Part shown: positions 56,245 to 64,000 of the stretch, one piece after another
Position numbering within the stretch: position 1 is the first letter of the stretch
Layout: the number at the start of each line of letters is the position of its first letter
Assembly: GCA_902557575.1 (NCBI GenBank)
Contig: CACEAR010000001.1
Coordinates: 62,001 to 126,000 of the forward strand
Source of the DNA: an uncultured SAR86 cluster bacterium
GTDB taxonomy: Bacteria > Pseudomonadota > Gammaproteobacteria > Magnimaribacterales > D2472
Direction of reading: 5' to 3'
Length of the DNA stretch: 64,000 nt
The notes under the pieces: model-generated
The model's database searches: none
Told to the model about the DNA's origin: nothing
The model's input: only the letters and a program-made list of their open reading frames with translations
Program-made: the position numbers and the translations under genes

Positions 56245-57780
56245 TTACTCAAGAAAATGTTTGTAAGCTATGTTTGAAGTCTCTTCTGTGAAAGTGTATC
56301 CAGTTCTTTTTAAATATCTTTTTAGTAGTTCTTTATTCTTTGAGCTATCTTGGATTCCTACTAAGACTTTCCCAAAAGCAGAACCCAAATTCCTATAATG
56401 GAAAAGCGTTATATTCCATTTATTACCTAATTTTTCTAAGAAATCTAGCAAAGCCCCTGGCCTTTCAGGAAATTCCATCCTGAAAACTCTTTCGGTTCTC
56501 GCAGTTGTACTTCTTCCACCAACCATATGTCGCAAATGGTCATTTGAAATCTCATTTTTTGTAAGATCTTTAAAAGGGTAGTGATTTTTAGACAGTCTGT
56601 TTTTTAGTGATATAAAATTTTTAGCTGACTTTGTTTTTATTCCAACCAGTACATGTGCATCATTTGGATCAGAAAGCCTGTAATTAAACTCTGTAATCTG
56701 AGAATTAGAAAATATCTTAGATAGTTTTAGAAAACTCCCAGCTTTTTCAGGAATTTGGATACTTAGAATCTTTTCTTTGTCCTCTCCAAGCTCTGACCTT
56801 TCAACAATATAACTTAATCTATCAAAATTTAGGTTAGCGCCGCTACTTATTGCTAGCAGATTCTTTTTCTTTTTTGATGCGTATTTCTTCAATCCTGCTA
56901 ACGCTACTGCTCCGGCTGGTTCAGACATTACTCTTGTATCTTCAAACAGATCTTTTACTGCGGCACATACCTCATCAATAGTTACTGTTATTACCCCATC
57001 AATACATTCTTTTATAACATCAAAGTTGTTTTTACCTACTTGTTCTACAGCAACGCCATCAGCAAAGATTCCTACATTCTTGAGTCTTACTCTCTTGTTT
57101 GCTTTGAGAGCCTCATAAAGACATGCAGAATCATCAACCTCGACTCCATAGATTTTTATTTTTTTGTTATTTTGGGCTATCCATGCAGAAACTCCTGCCA
57201 GAAGACCTCCTCCACCAACTGGGACAAATATTGCATCTAAGTCATCATTTGTTTCTAAAATTTCTTTTCCAACTGTTCCTTGGCCAGCTATTGTATATGG
57301 ATCATCAAAGGGGTGAATAAATTCTTTCTTCTCCTTTTTACAAATTTCATATGCATGCTTCACGGCTTGATCATAATTATCACCAAATAGCTTTACTCTT
57401 GCTCCAAAATTTTTAACAGCCCTAATCTTTATTTCTGGGGTCGTTTTAGGCATAACTATAAGACATTTAATTTTTAATTTTTTACATGCACTTGCTACTC
57501 CTTGAGCATGATTACCAGCAGATGCGGCAATAACCCCCAATTTAAGCTTATCCTTTTTAATATTCACAATTTTGTTGTAGGCGCCTCTATTTTTAAAAGA
57601 AAAAATAGGTTGTAAATCTTCTCTCTTTAGGAAAACATTATGGCCAAGTTTATTTGAAAGGTTGGTTGCATTAGTAATTGGGGAAACATTTGCTACATCG
57701 TAAACACTAGAATTTTCAATCAAAGATAAATATCTTTTTGATTTAGTAAAATTCTTTGTTCTTTTGTTAGAAATTTTCAC
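56245..57780 (-). CDS. ilvA: Threonine ammonia-lyase (biosynthetic)
   Basis: 511 residues. The PLP Lys in FSFKNRGAYNK (~63), SAGNHAQGVASACKKL, VPVGGGGLLAGVSAWI, EPAGAVALAGLKKY; then two ACT-like regulatory domains (~330-505: FPERPGALLDFLEKLG). It makes 2-oxobutanoate for isoleucine and is usually feedback-inhibited by isoleucine through the ACT domains. Same strand as the epoxide hydrolase. Divergent from rpiA. Confidence 0.95.
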   Translation of the reverse strand: MKISNKRTKNFTKSKRYLSLIENSSVYDVANVSPITNATNLSNKLGHNVFLKREDLQPIFSFKNRGAYNKIVNIKKDKLKLGVIAASAGNHAQGVASACKKLKIKCLIVMPKTTPEIKIRAVKNFGARVKLFGDNYDQAVKHAYEICKKEKKEFIHPFDDPYTIAGQGTVGKEILETNDDLDAIFVPVGGGGLLAGVSAWIAQNNKKIKIYGVEVDDSACLYEALKANKRVRLKNVGIFADGVAVEQVGKNNFDVIKECIDGVITVTIDEVCAAVKDLFEDTRVMSEPAGAVALAGLKKYASKKKKNLLAISSGANLNFDRLSYIVERSELGEDKEKILSIQIPEKAGSFLKLSKIFSNSQITEFNYRLSDPNDAHVLVGIKTKSAKNFISLKNRLSKNHYPFKDLTKNEISNDHLRHMVGGRSTTARTERVFRMEFPERPGALLDFLEKLGNKWNITLFHYRNLGSAFGKVLVGIQDSSKNKELLKRYLKRTGYTFTEETSNIAYKHFLE

Positions 57781-57811
57781 AGCTCTTTCCTCATTGGAGT
57801 ATTATAGCTTT

Positions 57812-58447
57812 ATGAGCGATGCAAAGATAAGGGCTGCAGAAAAAGCACTAAATTATCTAGGGCCCAAAATTAATTCAAAATCTATCTTAGGAATTGGAAC
57901 TGGATCAACAGTTAATTGTTTTATTGAACTGTTGCGACCATGCCCTACCCTTGTAAAAGGTGCAGTTTCCAGCTCTGAAGCTTCAACAAAGCTCTTAAGA
58001 GAAATAGGAATAGATGTCTTTAATTTAAATGATATTGATGAGGTTGAGTTCTATATTGATGGAGCGGATGAAATTGCTGATGATTTATCTCTTATGAAAG
58101 GTGGAGGTGGTGCACACACTCAAGAGAAAATTATTGCAACAGCCTCTAAGAACTTCTTATGTATTGCGGATCAATCAAAAATAGTTTCAAAATTAGGCTC
58201 CTTCCCAATCCCTGTCGAAGTCTTATCGCAAGCCAGAAGTTTTGTTGCAAGGAAATTAATGGCTTTGGGCGGTATTGCAAAATTGAGACATGATTTTATT
58301 ACCGATCAAGGTAATGAAATTCTTGATTTAACTGGAATGACAATTGATGACCCAATATCTTTGGAAACAAAGATTAATTCAATCCCCGGAGTTGTTGATA
58401 ACGGAATATTTGGATTACGAAAAGCAGATCAAATATTTATAGGTTAA
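57812..58447 (+). CDS. rpiA: Ribose-5-phosphate isomerase A
   Basis: 211 residues from ATG 57812; the track start at 57764 runs back into ilvA's start and adds 16 implausible residues. LGIGTGSTVNCFIELL, the catalytic Asp region YIDGADEIADDLSLMKGGGGAHTQEKI, FVARKLMALGG and GVVDNGIFGL are RpiA. It interconverts ribose 5-phosphate and ribulose 5-phosphate. ilvA/rpiA divergence is common in gammaproteobacteria. Confidence 0.95.
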   Translation: MSDAKIRAAEKALNYLGPKINSKSILGIGTGSTVNCFIELLRPCPTLVKGAVSSSEASTKLLREIGIDVFNLNDIDEVEFYIDGADEIADDLSLMKGGGGAHTQEKIIATASKNFLCIADQSKIVSKLGSFPIPVEVLSQARSFVARKLMALGGIAKLRHDFITDQGNEILDLTGMTIDDPISLETKINSIPGVVDNGIFGLRKADQIFIG

Positions 58448-58969
58448 TTAGAGGAGATTTTCTATTTTGCCAGCTAGTGACTCTGGTAAAACTTTTGAAT
58501 CATACATTCCCACTAACTTGCCCTCTTTTGAAATAAGAAATTTATTAAAATTCCAAGATGGTTCTTTACCAGATTCTCGAGAAAGTTTTTTGAAGAGTGG
58601 GTGTGCTTGATCTCCTCTAACACGAGTAGTTGCATAAAGAGGAAATGTTACGTTGTAAGTTGCATCACAAAATTCAGCAGTTTTAGATTCATCTGTAAAT
58701 TCTTGCCACATAAAATCGCGAGATGGAATACCTATTACTGTGAAGCCTTTATCACCATATTCTGAATATAGTTTTTGTAATCCTTCGTATTGAGGTGTAT
58801 ATCCACACTTGCTGGCCACATTAACGATTAAAAGAACGTCACCCTCATATTTGCAAAGACTTTCAGATTCAGTCGAATCAAGTATTCTGAGCTTTTCGTC
58901 AATCAAAGAATTACAAGCAAAACTTGTAACTGAAAAAAGAAGCGCAGATATGTACAACAGGTTTTTCAT
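58448..58969 (-). CDS. Exported glutathione peroxidase family protein
   Basis: 173 residues. Signal peptide (~1-19), then a thioredoxin-like fold with peroxidatic Cys55 in NVASKCGYTPQYEGLQKLY, FTVIGIPSRDFMWQEF and the catalytic Trp/Asn of SWNFNKFLI. It reduces peroxides, probably in the periplasm using thioredoxin-like or other donors. Complements KatG. Convergent with rpiA, with no gap between stops. Confidence 0.9.
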   Translation of the reverse strand: MKNLLYISALLFSVTSFACNSLIDEKLRILDSTESESLCKYEGDVLLIVNVASKCGYTPQYEGLQKLYSEYGDKGFTVIGIPSRDFMWQEFTDESKTAEFCDATYNVTFPLYATTRVRGDQAHPLFKKLSRESGKEPSWNFNKFLISKEGKLVGMYDSKVLPESLAGKIENLL

Positions 58970-58985
58970 GATGTGGGATTATAAC

Positions 58986-59063
58986 TTAGCTTACAGGTGC
59001 AATTGCAAGTACTGAAACAAAAAATAAACTTGCTAAAAAAATTACTTCTAAATTCTCTCTCAT
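58986..59063 (-). CDS. Small membrane protein (25 aa), not in ORF track
   Basis: ATG 59063 reads MRENLEVIFLASLFFVSVLAIAPVS then TAA; nearly all of it is one hydrophobic span after an acidic start. AAGGA lies 7 bp before the ATG, a good ribosome site. It is upstream of the glutathione peroxidase gene on the same strand, with 16 bp between, and may be its leader ORF. A chance ORF is possible. Confidence 0.45.
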   Translation of the reverse strand: MRENLEVIFLASLFFVSVLAIAPVS

Positions 59064-59082
59064 TATATTCCTTATAAGACTT

Positions 59083-59105
59083 GGAGGGCCTGAGCCCTCC
59101 ACATT
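59083..59105. terminator. Strong hairpin GGAGGGC/GCCCTCC upstream of fadJ-like gene
   Basis: A perfect 7-bp GC-rich stem with a CTGA loop, followed on the plus strand by ACATTTTT. It could stop a plus-strand transcript running past rpiA, or be part of a structured 5' leader. A second hairpin (TTGTCAGC at 59117, GCTGACAA at 59145) follows. Apart from these and the 25-residue ORF I see nothing else in 58970-59249. Confidence 0.5.
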
Positions 59106-59249
59106 TTTCAGAGGATTTGTCAGCCCAAAAATAGGGGGAGGAGTGCTGACAAGTTAATATTATGCACGTTTATAATGTATTATCAATACTTTTTATAAAA
59201 TAAATGGTCTTTTTTTTGGGTATAATGTAAAAAAATTTTGGAGTTTGTC

Positions 59250-61403
59250 TTGAAAGGAAAAATTAATTATAGCGTTACCGATGGAATTGCAATTCTTGAG
59301 GTTGATAATCCACCGGTCAACCCTCTTAGTGATGGCGTAAGACATGGTCTTATAGAAAGTATGGAAAAAGCAGAATCTGATGACAATGTTGTTGGTATTG
59401 TGCTTACAGGTAAAGGTAGATCATTCATTGCAGGAGCAGATATTTCCGAATTTGGCCAACAGATAGAAGGGCCTTCTATTCACGACGCTTTTGAAAAAAT
59501 TGAAAAATCGACAAAGCCTGTTATTGCCGCAATTAACGGATCTGCTCTTGGTGGTGGATTAGAAACAGCTTTATGTTGCCATTACAGAGTCTCATCAAAG
59601 CAAGGTTTTATAGGCTTGCCTGAAGTAAATCTTGGGTTGTTGCCAGGTGCAGGTGGAACTCAACGTCTCCCCCGTCTAGTCGGGCCAGCTGAAGCCCTCA
59701 AAATAATGCTTTCAGGAAGGCATATACCCGCTGTAAAGGCTTTAGATATGGGTGTTATAGACTCATTATCTGAAGGAGACATAGTAGAAGATGCTGTTGC
59801 ATTTGCTAAAGATGTAGCAGAGAAAAATGAAACACATCCACTAGTGAGAGACCTTAATGAGAAAGTGCTCGCAGCAAGAGGTGATGAAAACATAATTTCA
59901 GAAGCGAGAGCGCTTGCAGCAAAAACAAGAAAAGGGCAATTTGCGCCTGGAAAGATCATTCAATGTGTGGAAGAAGCAATAAATTTAGATGATTTTGATG
60001 AAGGAATGAAAAAAGAAGCTGAATATTTCATTGAATGTCTTCTAAATCCTCAAAGAGAGGCAATGATTCATATCTTTTTTGGTGAAAGAGCTGCCTCAAA
60101 GATTAATGATGTTCCAAAAGAGACACCAAAAATGGATATTAATAAAGCCGGAATAATTGGCTCGGGAACAATGGGTGGAGGAATAGCGATGTGCTTTGCA
60201 AACATTGGTATACCGGTTCATATTGTTGATCAAGATGAAGAAAACCTTAAAAAAGGTTTAGCAGCTATAGAAAGAAACTATAAGTTTATGGTTGATAGAG
60301 GAAGAATGTCGGCTGAACAAATGGAAAAAACTTTTGGTCTTATTTCATCAGGTCTTTCTTATGAAGAAATTTCTGATGTTGATATTGTCATTGAGGCTGT
60401 ATATGAAAACTTAGACCTAAAACTAGAGATATTTAAGAAACTAGATGAGGCTGTCAAAGATGATGCAATCCTTGCATCAAATACTTCTGGGCTTGATGTT
60501 GATGCCCTAGCAGATTGTACTAAAAGGCCTGGGAAAGTAGTGGGCACTCACTTTTTTAGTCCTGCAAATGTGATGCGGTTGTTGGAAGTTGTGCGTGGTG
60601 AAAAAACATCTAACGAAACACTTGCTACTATTATGTCGCTTGGTAAGGCCCTTAAAAAGGCTCCAGTTGTATCTCTAAATGCACCAGGGTTTATTGGAAA
60701 TAGGATGCTATTTGGATATACAACTCAAGCAAATAAACTCCTATTAGAAGGGGCTCTCCCCCATCAAGTTGATTCTGCACTTGAGAATTTCGGCATGAGC
60801 ATGGGTCCATTTAGAATGCTAGACCTCGTTGGTTTAGACTTAGGATGGAGAGCTAGAAAGCTTAGTGGGACCGAATCACCAATTACGGCAAAAATAAATG
60901 ACGCATTATGTGACTTGGACAGATATGGTCAAAAAAATGGCAAAGGCTTTTATAACTATGTTGAGGGTTCTAGAGCTCCACACCCTGCTCCAGAAAATGA
61001 AGCTATATATGAACAAGTTTCTAAAGATAATGGCTTTGAAAGAAGAGAAATATCTGATCAGGAGATCATTGATAGATGCATATTGGCTCTAGTTAATGAG
61101 GGAGCAAAAATCCTTGAAGAAGGTGTTGCTCAACGATCAGGAGATATGGATGTTGTATATATTAATGGTTATGGCTTTCCAATTTGGAGAGGAGGACCAA
61201 TGCAGTATGCAAATATGGAAGGTCTTGATGTAATTTCAGCTAAAATAGATGAATTTGCTAAAAATGATCCTGAATTTTGGCAAAAAGCTGATTTAATAGG
61301 GAGTCTAAGCGAAATTAAGGGAAGGTTTGGAGATGCGCCGGCACCTGAAGACAGAAAACCTGTTTCAGGCTTTAATAAATCATCGGTAGCTGGTAATTTA
61401 TAA
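59250..61403 (+). CDS. fadJ: 3-hydroxyacyl-CoA dehydrogenase / enoyl-CoA hydratase fusion (FadB/FadJ-like)
   Basis: About 717 residues. I prefer TTG 59250, which has GGAG 6 bp before it, over TTG 59238. Crotonase domain (~1-190): LTGKGRSFIAGADI, SALGGGLETALCCHYRVS, GLLPGAGGTQRLPRL. Then the dehydrogenase domain (~295-480: AGIIGSGTMGGGIAMCFANIGIPVHIVDQD, THFFSPANVMRLLEVV) and C-terminal domains (~485-715). Two steps of fatty acid beta-oxidation. No thiolase gene is adjacent, unlike fadBA, so symbol is tentative. Confidence 0.88.
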   Translation: MKGKINYSVTDGIAILEVDNPPVNPLSDGVRHGLIESMEKAESDDNVVGIVLTGKGRSFIAGADISEFGQQIEGPSIHDAFEKIEKSTKPVIAAINGSALGGGLETALCCHYRVSSKQGFIGLPEVNLGLLPGAGGTQRLPRLVGPAEALKIMLSGRHIPAVKALDMGVIDSLSEGDIVEDAVAFAKDVAEKNETHPLVRDLNEKVLAARGDENIISEARALAAKTRKGQFAPGKIIQCVEEAINLDDFDEGMKKEAEYFIECLLNPQREAMIHIFFGERAASKINDVPKETPKMDINKAGIIGSGTMGGGIAMCFANIGIPVHIVDQDEENLKKGLAAIERNYKFMVDRGRMSAEQMEKTFGLISSGLSYEEISDVDIVIEAVYENLDLKLEIFKKLDEAVKDDAILASNTSGLDVDALADCTKRPGKVVGTHFFSPANVMRLLEVVRGEKTSNETLATIMSLGKALKKAPVVSLNAPGFIGNRMLFGYTTQANKLLLEGALPHQVDSALENFGMSMGPFRMLDLVGLDLGWRARKLSGTESPITAKINDALCDLDRYGQKNGKGFYNYVEGSRAPHPAPENEAIYEQVSKDNGFERREISDQEIIDRCILALVNEGAKILEEGVAQRSGDMDVVYINGYGFPIWRGGPMQYANMEGLDVISAKIDEFAKNDPEFWQKADLIGSLSEIKGRFGDAPAPEDRKPVSGFNKSSVAGNL

Positions 61404-61925
61404 TACTATATTAACTTTTGTTCCCTTTTCGACTAGGCTAAATAGTTCAATAACGTCCTGATTAAACATTCTTATGCAACCATGAGAAGCTTTTTCACCT
61501 ATTAAGCCCTCTTCAGGAGTGCCATGAATATAGATATATCTATAAAAAGAGTCTACATTACCACCCTTATTAAAACCCTCCTCAGTCCCCTCTAACCATA
61601 GTATTCTTGAGGTTACATGGTCATCTTCTGAATCATAGTCATCATGGTGGATTTCTGCAAATTTACCAGTATTTATTCTCTCTTTAAAAATAATGTTTTT
61701 AGGAGCATCTGTACCAATTTTTTCTTTTATTATATGACTACCTAGAGGTGTTTTATAGGAATTCTCGATTTGGCCTTCACCATATGAAGATGAAGATATA
61801 GGATAGGAAATAATAAGATCACCCCTATTATCAAGCAGAAAAAGTCGTTGTTGGCTGATATCAACAAGAATATCAGCACCTGAAAGACCAGAGAAGACTA
61901 TTAAAAATAAAAAGTACTTATGCAT
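61398..61925 (-). CDS. L,D-transpeptidase (YkuD family)
   Basis: 175 residues. Signal peptide (~1-17), then the YkuD fold: ISQQRLFLLDNRGDLIISYPISSSSYGEGQ, IHGTPEEGL, and the catalytic Cys in KASHGCIRMFNQDVIELF. It forms 3-3 cross-links or attaches proteins to peptidoglycan in the periplasm. Overlaps lnt by 8 bp, so co-transcribed with lnt and corC. Its 3' end overlaps the fadJ-like gene on the other strand by 6 bp. Confidence 0.93.
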   Translation of the reverse strand: MHKYFLFLIVFSGLSGADILVDISQQRLFLLDNRGDLIISYPISSSSYGEGQIENSYKTPLGSHIIKEKIGTDAPKNIIFKERINTGKFAEIHHDDYDSEDDHVTSRILWLEGTEEGFNKGGNVDSFYRYIYIHGTPEEGLIGEKASHGCIRMFNQDVIELFSLVEKGTKVNIVL

Positions 61926-63375
61926 TCCTCATTCTAACAAAAAATAATTTGATTGAAACTATAAAAAGGTATATATAAAGAAGTAGATTGCCATATTTGT
62001 TGTAGAACGTGCGTACATCTGTGGGTACAAGTTTAACATGGAGTATGCCTGAATTGCCTTTACCCATATAATCAACAATTGTTCCTTTACTATCTATAAG
62101 TGCTGATATACCATCATTTGTGGCTCTAACAATTGGAATGTTATTTTCTATAGATCTTATTCTTGATATCTCAAGATGCTGATAAGGACCGAAAGAATTA
62201 CCAAACCAGGTATCATTACTGACATTGATAAGATAATTAGAACTTTTGACGTCTTTTCTAACCATTTCACCAAAGACTATATCAAAGCAAACAAGTGGTG
62301 AAAAGCTTCCATATCCTACATTCATCTTTTTCGGACTATCACCCCTGGTCATATTTGACATGGGCATATCAAAAAATGAAATTAATCCCCTTAAAAAGCT
62401 TTCAAATGGAATATATTCCCCAAATGGTACAAGTTTTCTTTTGTTATATTTTATTTCTTGCTCTGAATTTATTATTGAATTGTATAAATTTCCATTCTGA
62501 TAACTAAAAAATCCGCTAATCAATGGCTTTTCTATGTTTTTAATTAAATTTTGGCTTCTTGCAGATTCTGAAGTATAGGGTAGTGGAGCTTCGGGCCAAA
62601 CCAAAATATCAGCTTTTTCTGCAGCTTGAGAAGATAAACTTACAAATTCCTGTTCAATGTCATTTAAATAGTCATTATCAAATTTCTTAAAAGGATCTGT
62701 GGATGGCTGAATGATTGCTAAATTAATAACATCTCCATCACTTTTACCGCTTTCAAAAATATTTGGTGACATAAGGCTAATGAATATGAATAAGTTAAAC
62801 GCCAATAAATAAATTTTGTTTGAATATAAAACTACATTTGAAGCTACAAAAATATATAGCAAAAGAGATAAACCTGAAACGCCGATCAAACCATATAAGA
62901 TTTCATAAGAGGTATCTAAAAAAATGTATCCTGGCAATAGCCATGGGAATCCGCCTAAAAAGTAATACCTACCGAATTCAACTAAAATTAGAATGAAAGG
63001 CACGAACAAAAGGAGGTTATTTGATTTGTTAATAATAACTCTTTTTAACAATAGAATTGGTAGAAAAAAGAATATGATGCAGCCAATTGATAATATTAAG
63101 AATAATAAAATTGATCCAAAAAGACTTACATTTCCGTAATAGTAAATACTTACTATTATCCATGATGTTCCAATTCCCCAATACCCAAACGACCATAGAA
63201 ATAAGTTATTTAAATTCCTATTATCATTTGATCTAAATAGTTTATAGATTAGATAGGTGTAACTTACAACTAGCGCGTATTTAAATGAAAAAGGTGCAAA
63301 AGATAATACTCCAATTGAGCCAAACAATACTGGCTCAAAGTATTTTCTCAAACTAAGTAATAATTGAGATGCCAA
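61918..63375 (-). CDS. lnt: Apolipoprotein N-acyltransferase
   Basis: 485 residues. About seven membrane spans surrounding a nitrilase domain with the catalytic Glu of ILVWPEAPLPY, Lys of YNKRKLVPFGEYIP and Cys of FSPLVCFDIVFGE. It adds the third acyl chain to lipoproteins at the inner membrane, which fits the several lipoproteins in this window. Overlaps corC by 23 bp. The corC-lnt order is standard. Confidence 0.95.
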   Translation of the reverse strand: MASQLLLSLRKYFEPVLFGSIGVLSFAPFSFKYALVVSYTYLIYKLFRSNDNRNLNNLFLWSFGYWGIGTSWIIVSIYYYGNVSLFGSILLFLILSIGCIIFFFLPILLLKRVIINKSNNLLLFVPFILILVEFGRYYFLGGFPWLLPGYIFLDTSYEILYGLIGVSGLSLLLYIFVASNVVLYSNKIYLLAFNLFIFISLMSPNIFESGKSDGDVINLAIIQPSTDPFKKFDNDYLNDIEQEFVSLSSQAAEKADILVWPEAPLPYTSESARSQNLIKNIEKPLISGFFSYQNGNLYNSIINSEQEIKYNKRKLVPFGEYIPFESFLRGLISFFDMPMSNMTRGDSPKKMNVGYGSFSPLVCFDIVFGEMVRKDVKSSNYLINVSNDTWFGNSFGPYQHLEISRIRSIENNIPIVRATNDGISALIDSKGTIVDYMGKGNSGILHVKLVPTDVRTFYNKYGNLLLYIYLFIVSIKLFFVRMRNA

Positions 63376-64000
63376 TTTTTTTAATTCGACGTTTATCTGC
63401 AGCTGTGACGACTAGCTCAATTGATTCAACAATAATTTTATCGCCAACTTTTGGAAGTATTCCTAATTTTTTGGTCATATATCCGCCCAAAGTCTCAACT
63501 GAGCTTTCATTTAAATTAATCTCAAATTTTTCTTCGAATTCATCTATTTCGATCTTTGCATCGGCAATGAACTCTTTTTCTGATACCTGAATGAGATCAA
63601 GGTCATCGATATCGTGCTCATCTTCTATTTCACCAACTAATTCCTCTAAAATATCTTCGATAGTTACCAAGCCACATATTTCTCCATATTCATCAATTAC
63701 AACAGCTAAATGTGACTTATCTTTTTTAAATTCTTCAAGAAGTGAATCCGCGCGTTTTGTCTCAGGTACAACTTTTGCATCTCTCATTATTGAATCTAAA
63801 TTTACCTCTTCATTTAGAGATAGAAGTGGCAATAGGTCTTTTGCTAGAAGGATTCCTTCTACCTTCTTCTTTTTTTCATTTATGACTGGATATCTTGAAT
63901 GGCCAGATTCAATTACAGTCTCAAGTAGTTTCTCAGATGAATCATCAATGTAGATATTTACCATTTCAACTTTTGGAATCATTATTTCTTTAACGGAGGT
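63353..64000 (-). CDS. corC: CorC/HlyC-family CBS-domain protein (5' part beyond the window edge)
   Basis: The frame is open to base 64000, reading TSVKEIMIPKVEMVNIY, so the ATG at 63982 is internal and the gene continues outside the window. Two CBS domains (GHSRYPVINEKKKKVEGILLAKDLLPLL; SHLAVVIDEYGEICGLVTIEDILEELVGEIEDEHD) and a CorC_HlyC domain (AVVTAADKRRIKKI-like end). E. coli CorC is tied to magnesium/cobalt efflux. At least 215 residues visible. Confidence 0.92.
   Translation of the reverse strand, partial: TSVKEIMIPKVEMVNIYIDDSSEKLLETVIESGHSRYPVINEKKKKVEGILLAKDLLPLLSLNEEVNLDSIMRDAKVVPETKRADSLLEEFKKDKSHLAVVIDEYGEICGLVTIEDILEELVGEIEDEHDIDDLDLIQVSEKEFIADAKIEIDEFEEKFEINLNESSVETLGGYMTKKLGILPKVGDKIIVESIELVVTAADKRRIKKIGISIIT

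Noticed and set aside
57764-57811. N-terminal extension of RpiA
   Set aside because: It overlaps the ilvA start and the hydrophobic residues do not fit RpiA; ATG 57812 gives the usual 211 residues.

Overview
The window reads as about 64 kb of a streamlined, AT-rich (roughly one third G+C by eye) marine gammaproteobacterial chromosome; SAR86-like is my inference. Support: short intergenic gaps and many stop/start overlaps; gammaproteobacterial gene orders (M23 peptidase-anmK-erpA, thiE-hemL, tsaE-amiC, zapA-6S RNA-fau, corC-lnt); a TonB siderophore receptor; and many single-copy housekeeping genes. I found no phage, insertion sequence, CRISPR array, toxin-antitoxin pair or biosynthetic cluster. 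Two tRNA genes (Ala-TGC, Ile-GAT) and one 6S RNA are present; there is no rRNA. || Layout. 1-7.9 kb: end of a possible ferritin-like protein, a BI-1/YccA membrane protein, a 40-residue membrane miniprotein missing from the ORF track, then a tight plus-strand run: secreted DUF305+LVIVD protein, DoxX, type II pantothenate kinase, sterol-desaturase-family hydroxylase, GcvT/DmdA-like demethylase and MetF-like reductase. 8-14 kb: tRNA-Ala, PsiE and a tandem DUF2061-like protein; a TonB-dependent siderophore receptor behind a palindromic Fur box; DoxX; photolyase and SDR. 14-22.3 kb: secreted metallo-hydrolase, KatG, a poly-Gly/cadherin/cupredoxin lipoprotein, thioredoxin-like protein, a purple-acid-phosphatase-like protein with an unusual insertion, tRNA-Ile, YciC-like membrane protein. 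22.3-31.9 kb: S9 peptidase, TyrS, PutA, M23 endopeptidase, AnmK, ErpA, HemG. 31.9-39.1 kb: ThiE, HemL, adenosine-kinase-like PfkB, PcnB, deoxynucleoside kinase, Acs and a small lipoprotein. 39.1-48.1 kb: MBL hydrolase, NUDIX, alpha/beta hydrolase, membrane propeller protein, NnrD, TsaE, AmiC, PriA, L31 type B and L28. 48.1-52.9 kb: Fur-box-preceded FbpA, UbiH-family monooxygenase, PepP, a coiled-coil protein, ZapA, 6S RNA, 5-FCL. 52.9-64 kb: DUF5916-like outer-membrane protein that seems to start at ATT, epoxide hydrolase, IlvA, RpiA, glutathione peroxidase, a 25-residue miniprotein, FadB/FadJ-like protein, L,D-transpeptidase, Lnt and CorC (cut by the window edge). || How it fits together. The genes describe an aerobic heterotroph using proline, acetate and fatty acids, with oxidative and light-damage defence (KatG, glutathione peroxidase, photolyase), Fur-controlled iron acquisition and peptidoglycan recycling. 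The most interesting items are not a single large system but small, checkable oddities: the ATT start, a 10-codon mimic of the L31 N-terminus just before rpmE2, the PAS-like insertion in a phosphatase, a candidate C1-transfer operon, stand-alone Ala and Ile tRNA genes, and two miniproteins. All product names rest on motif recognition from the translations; no database search was run.
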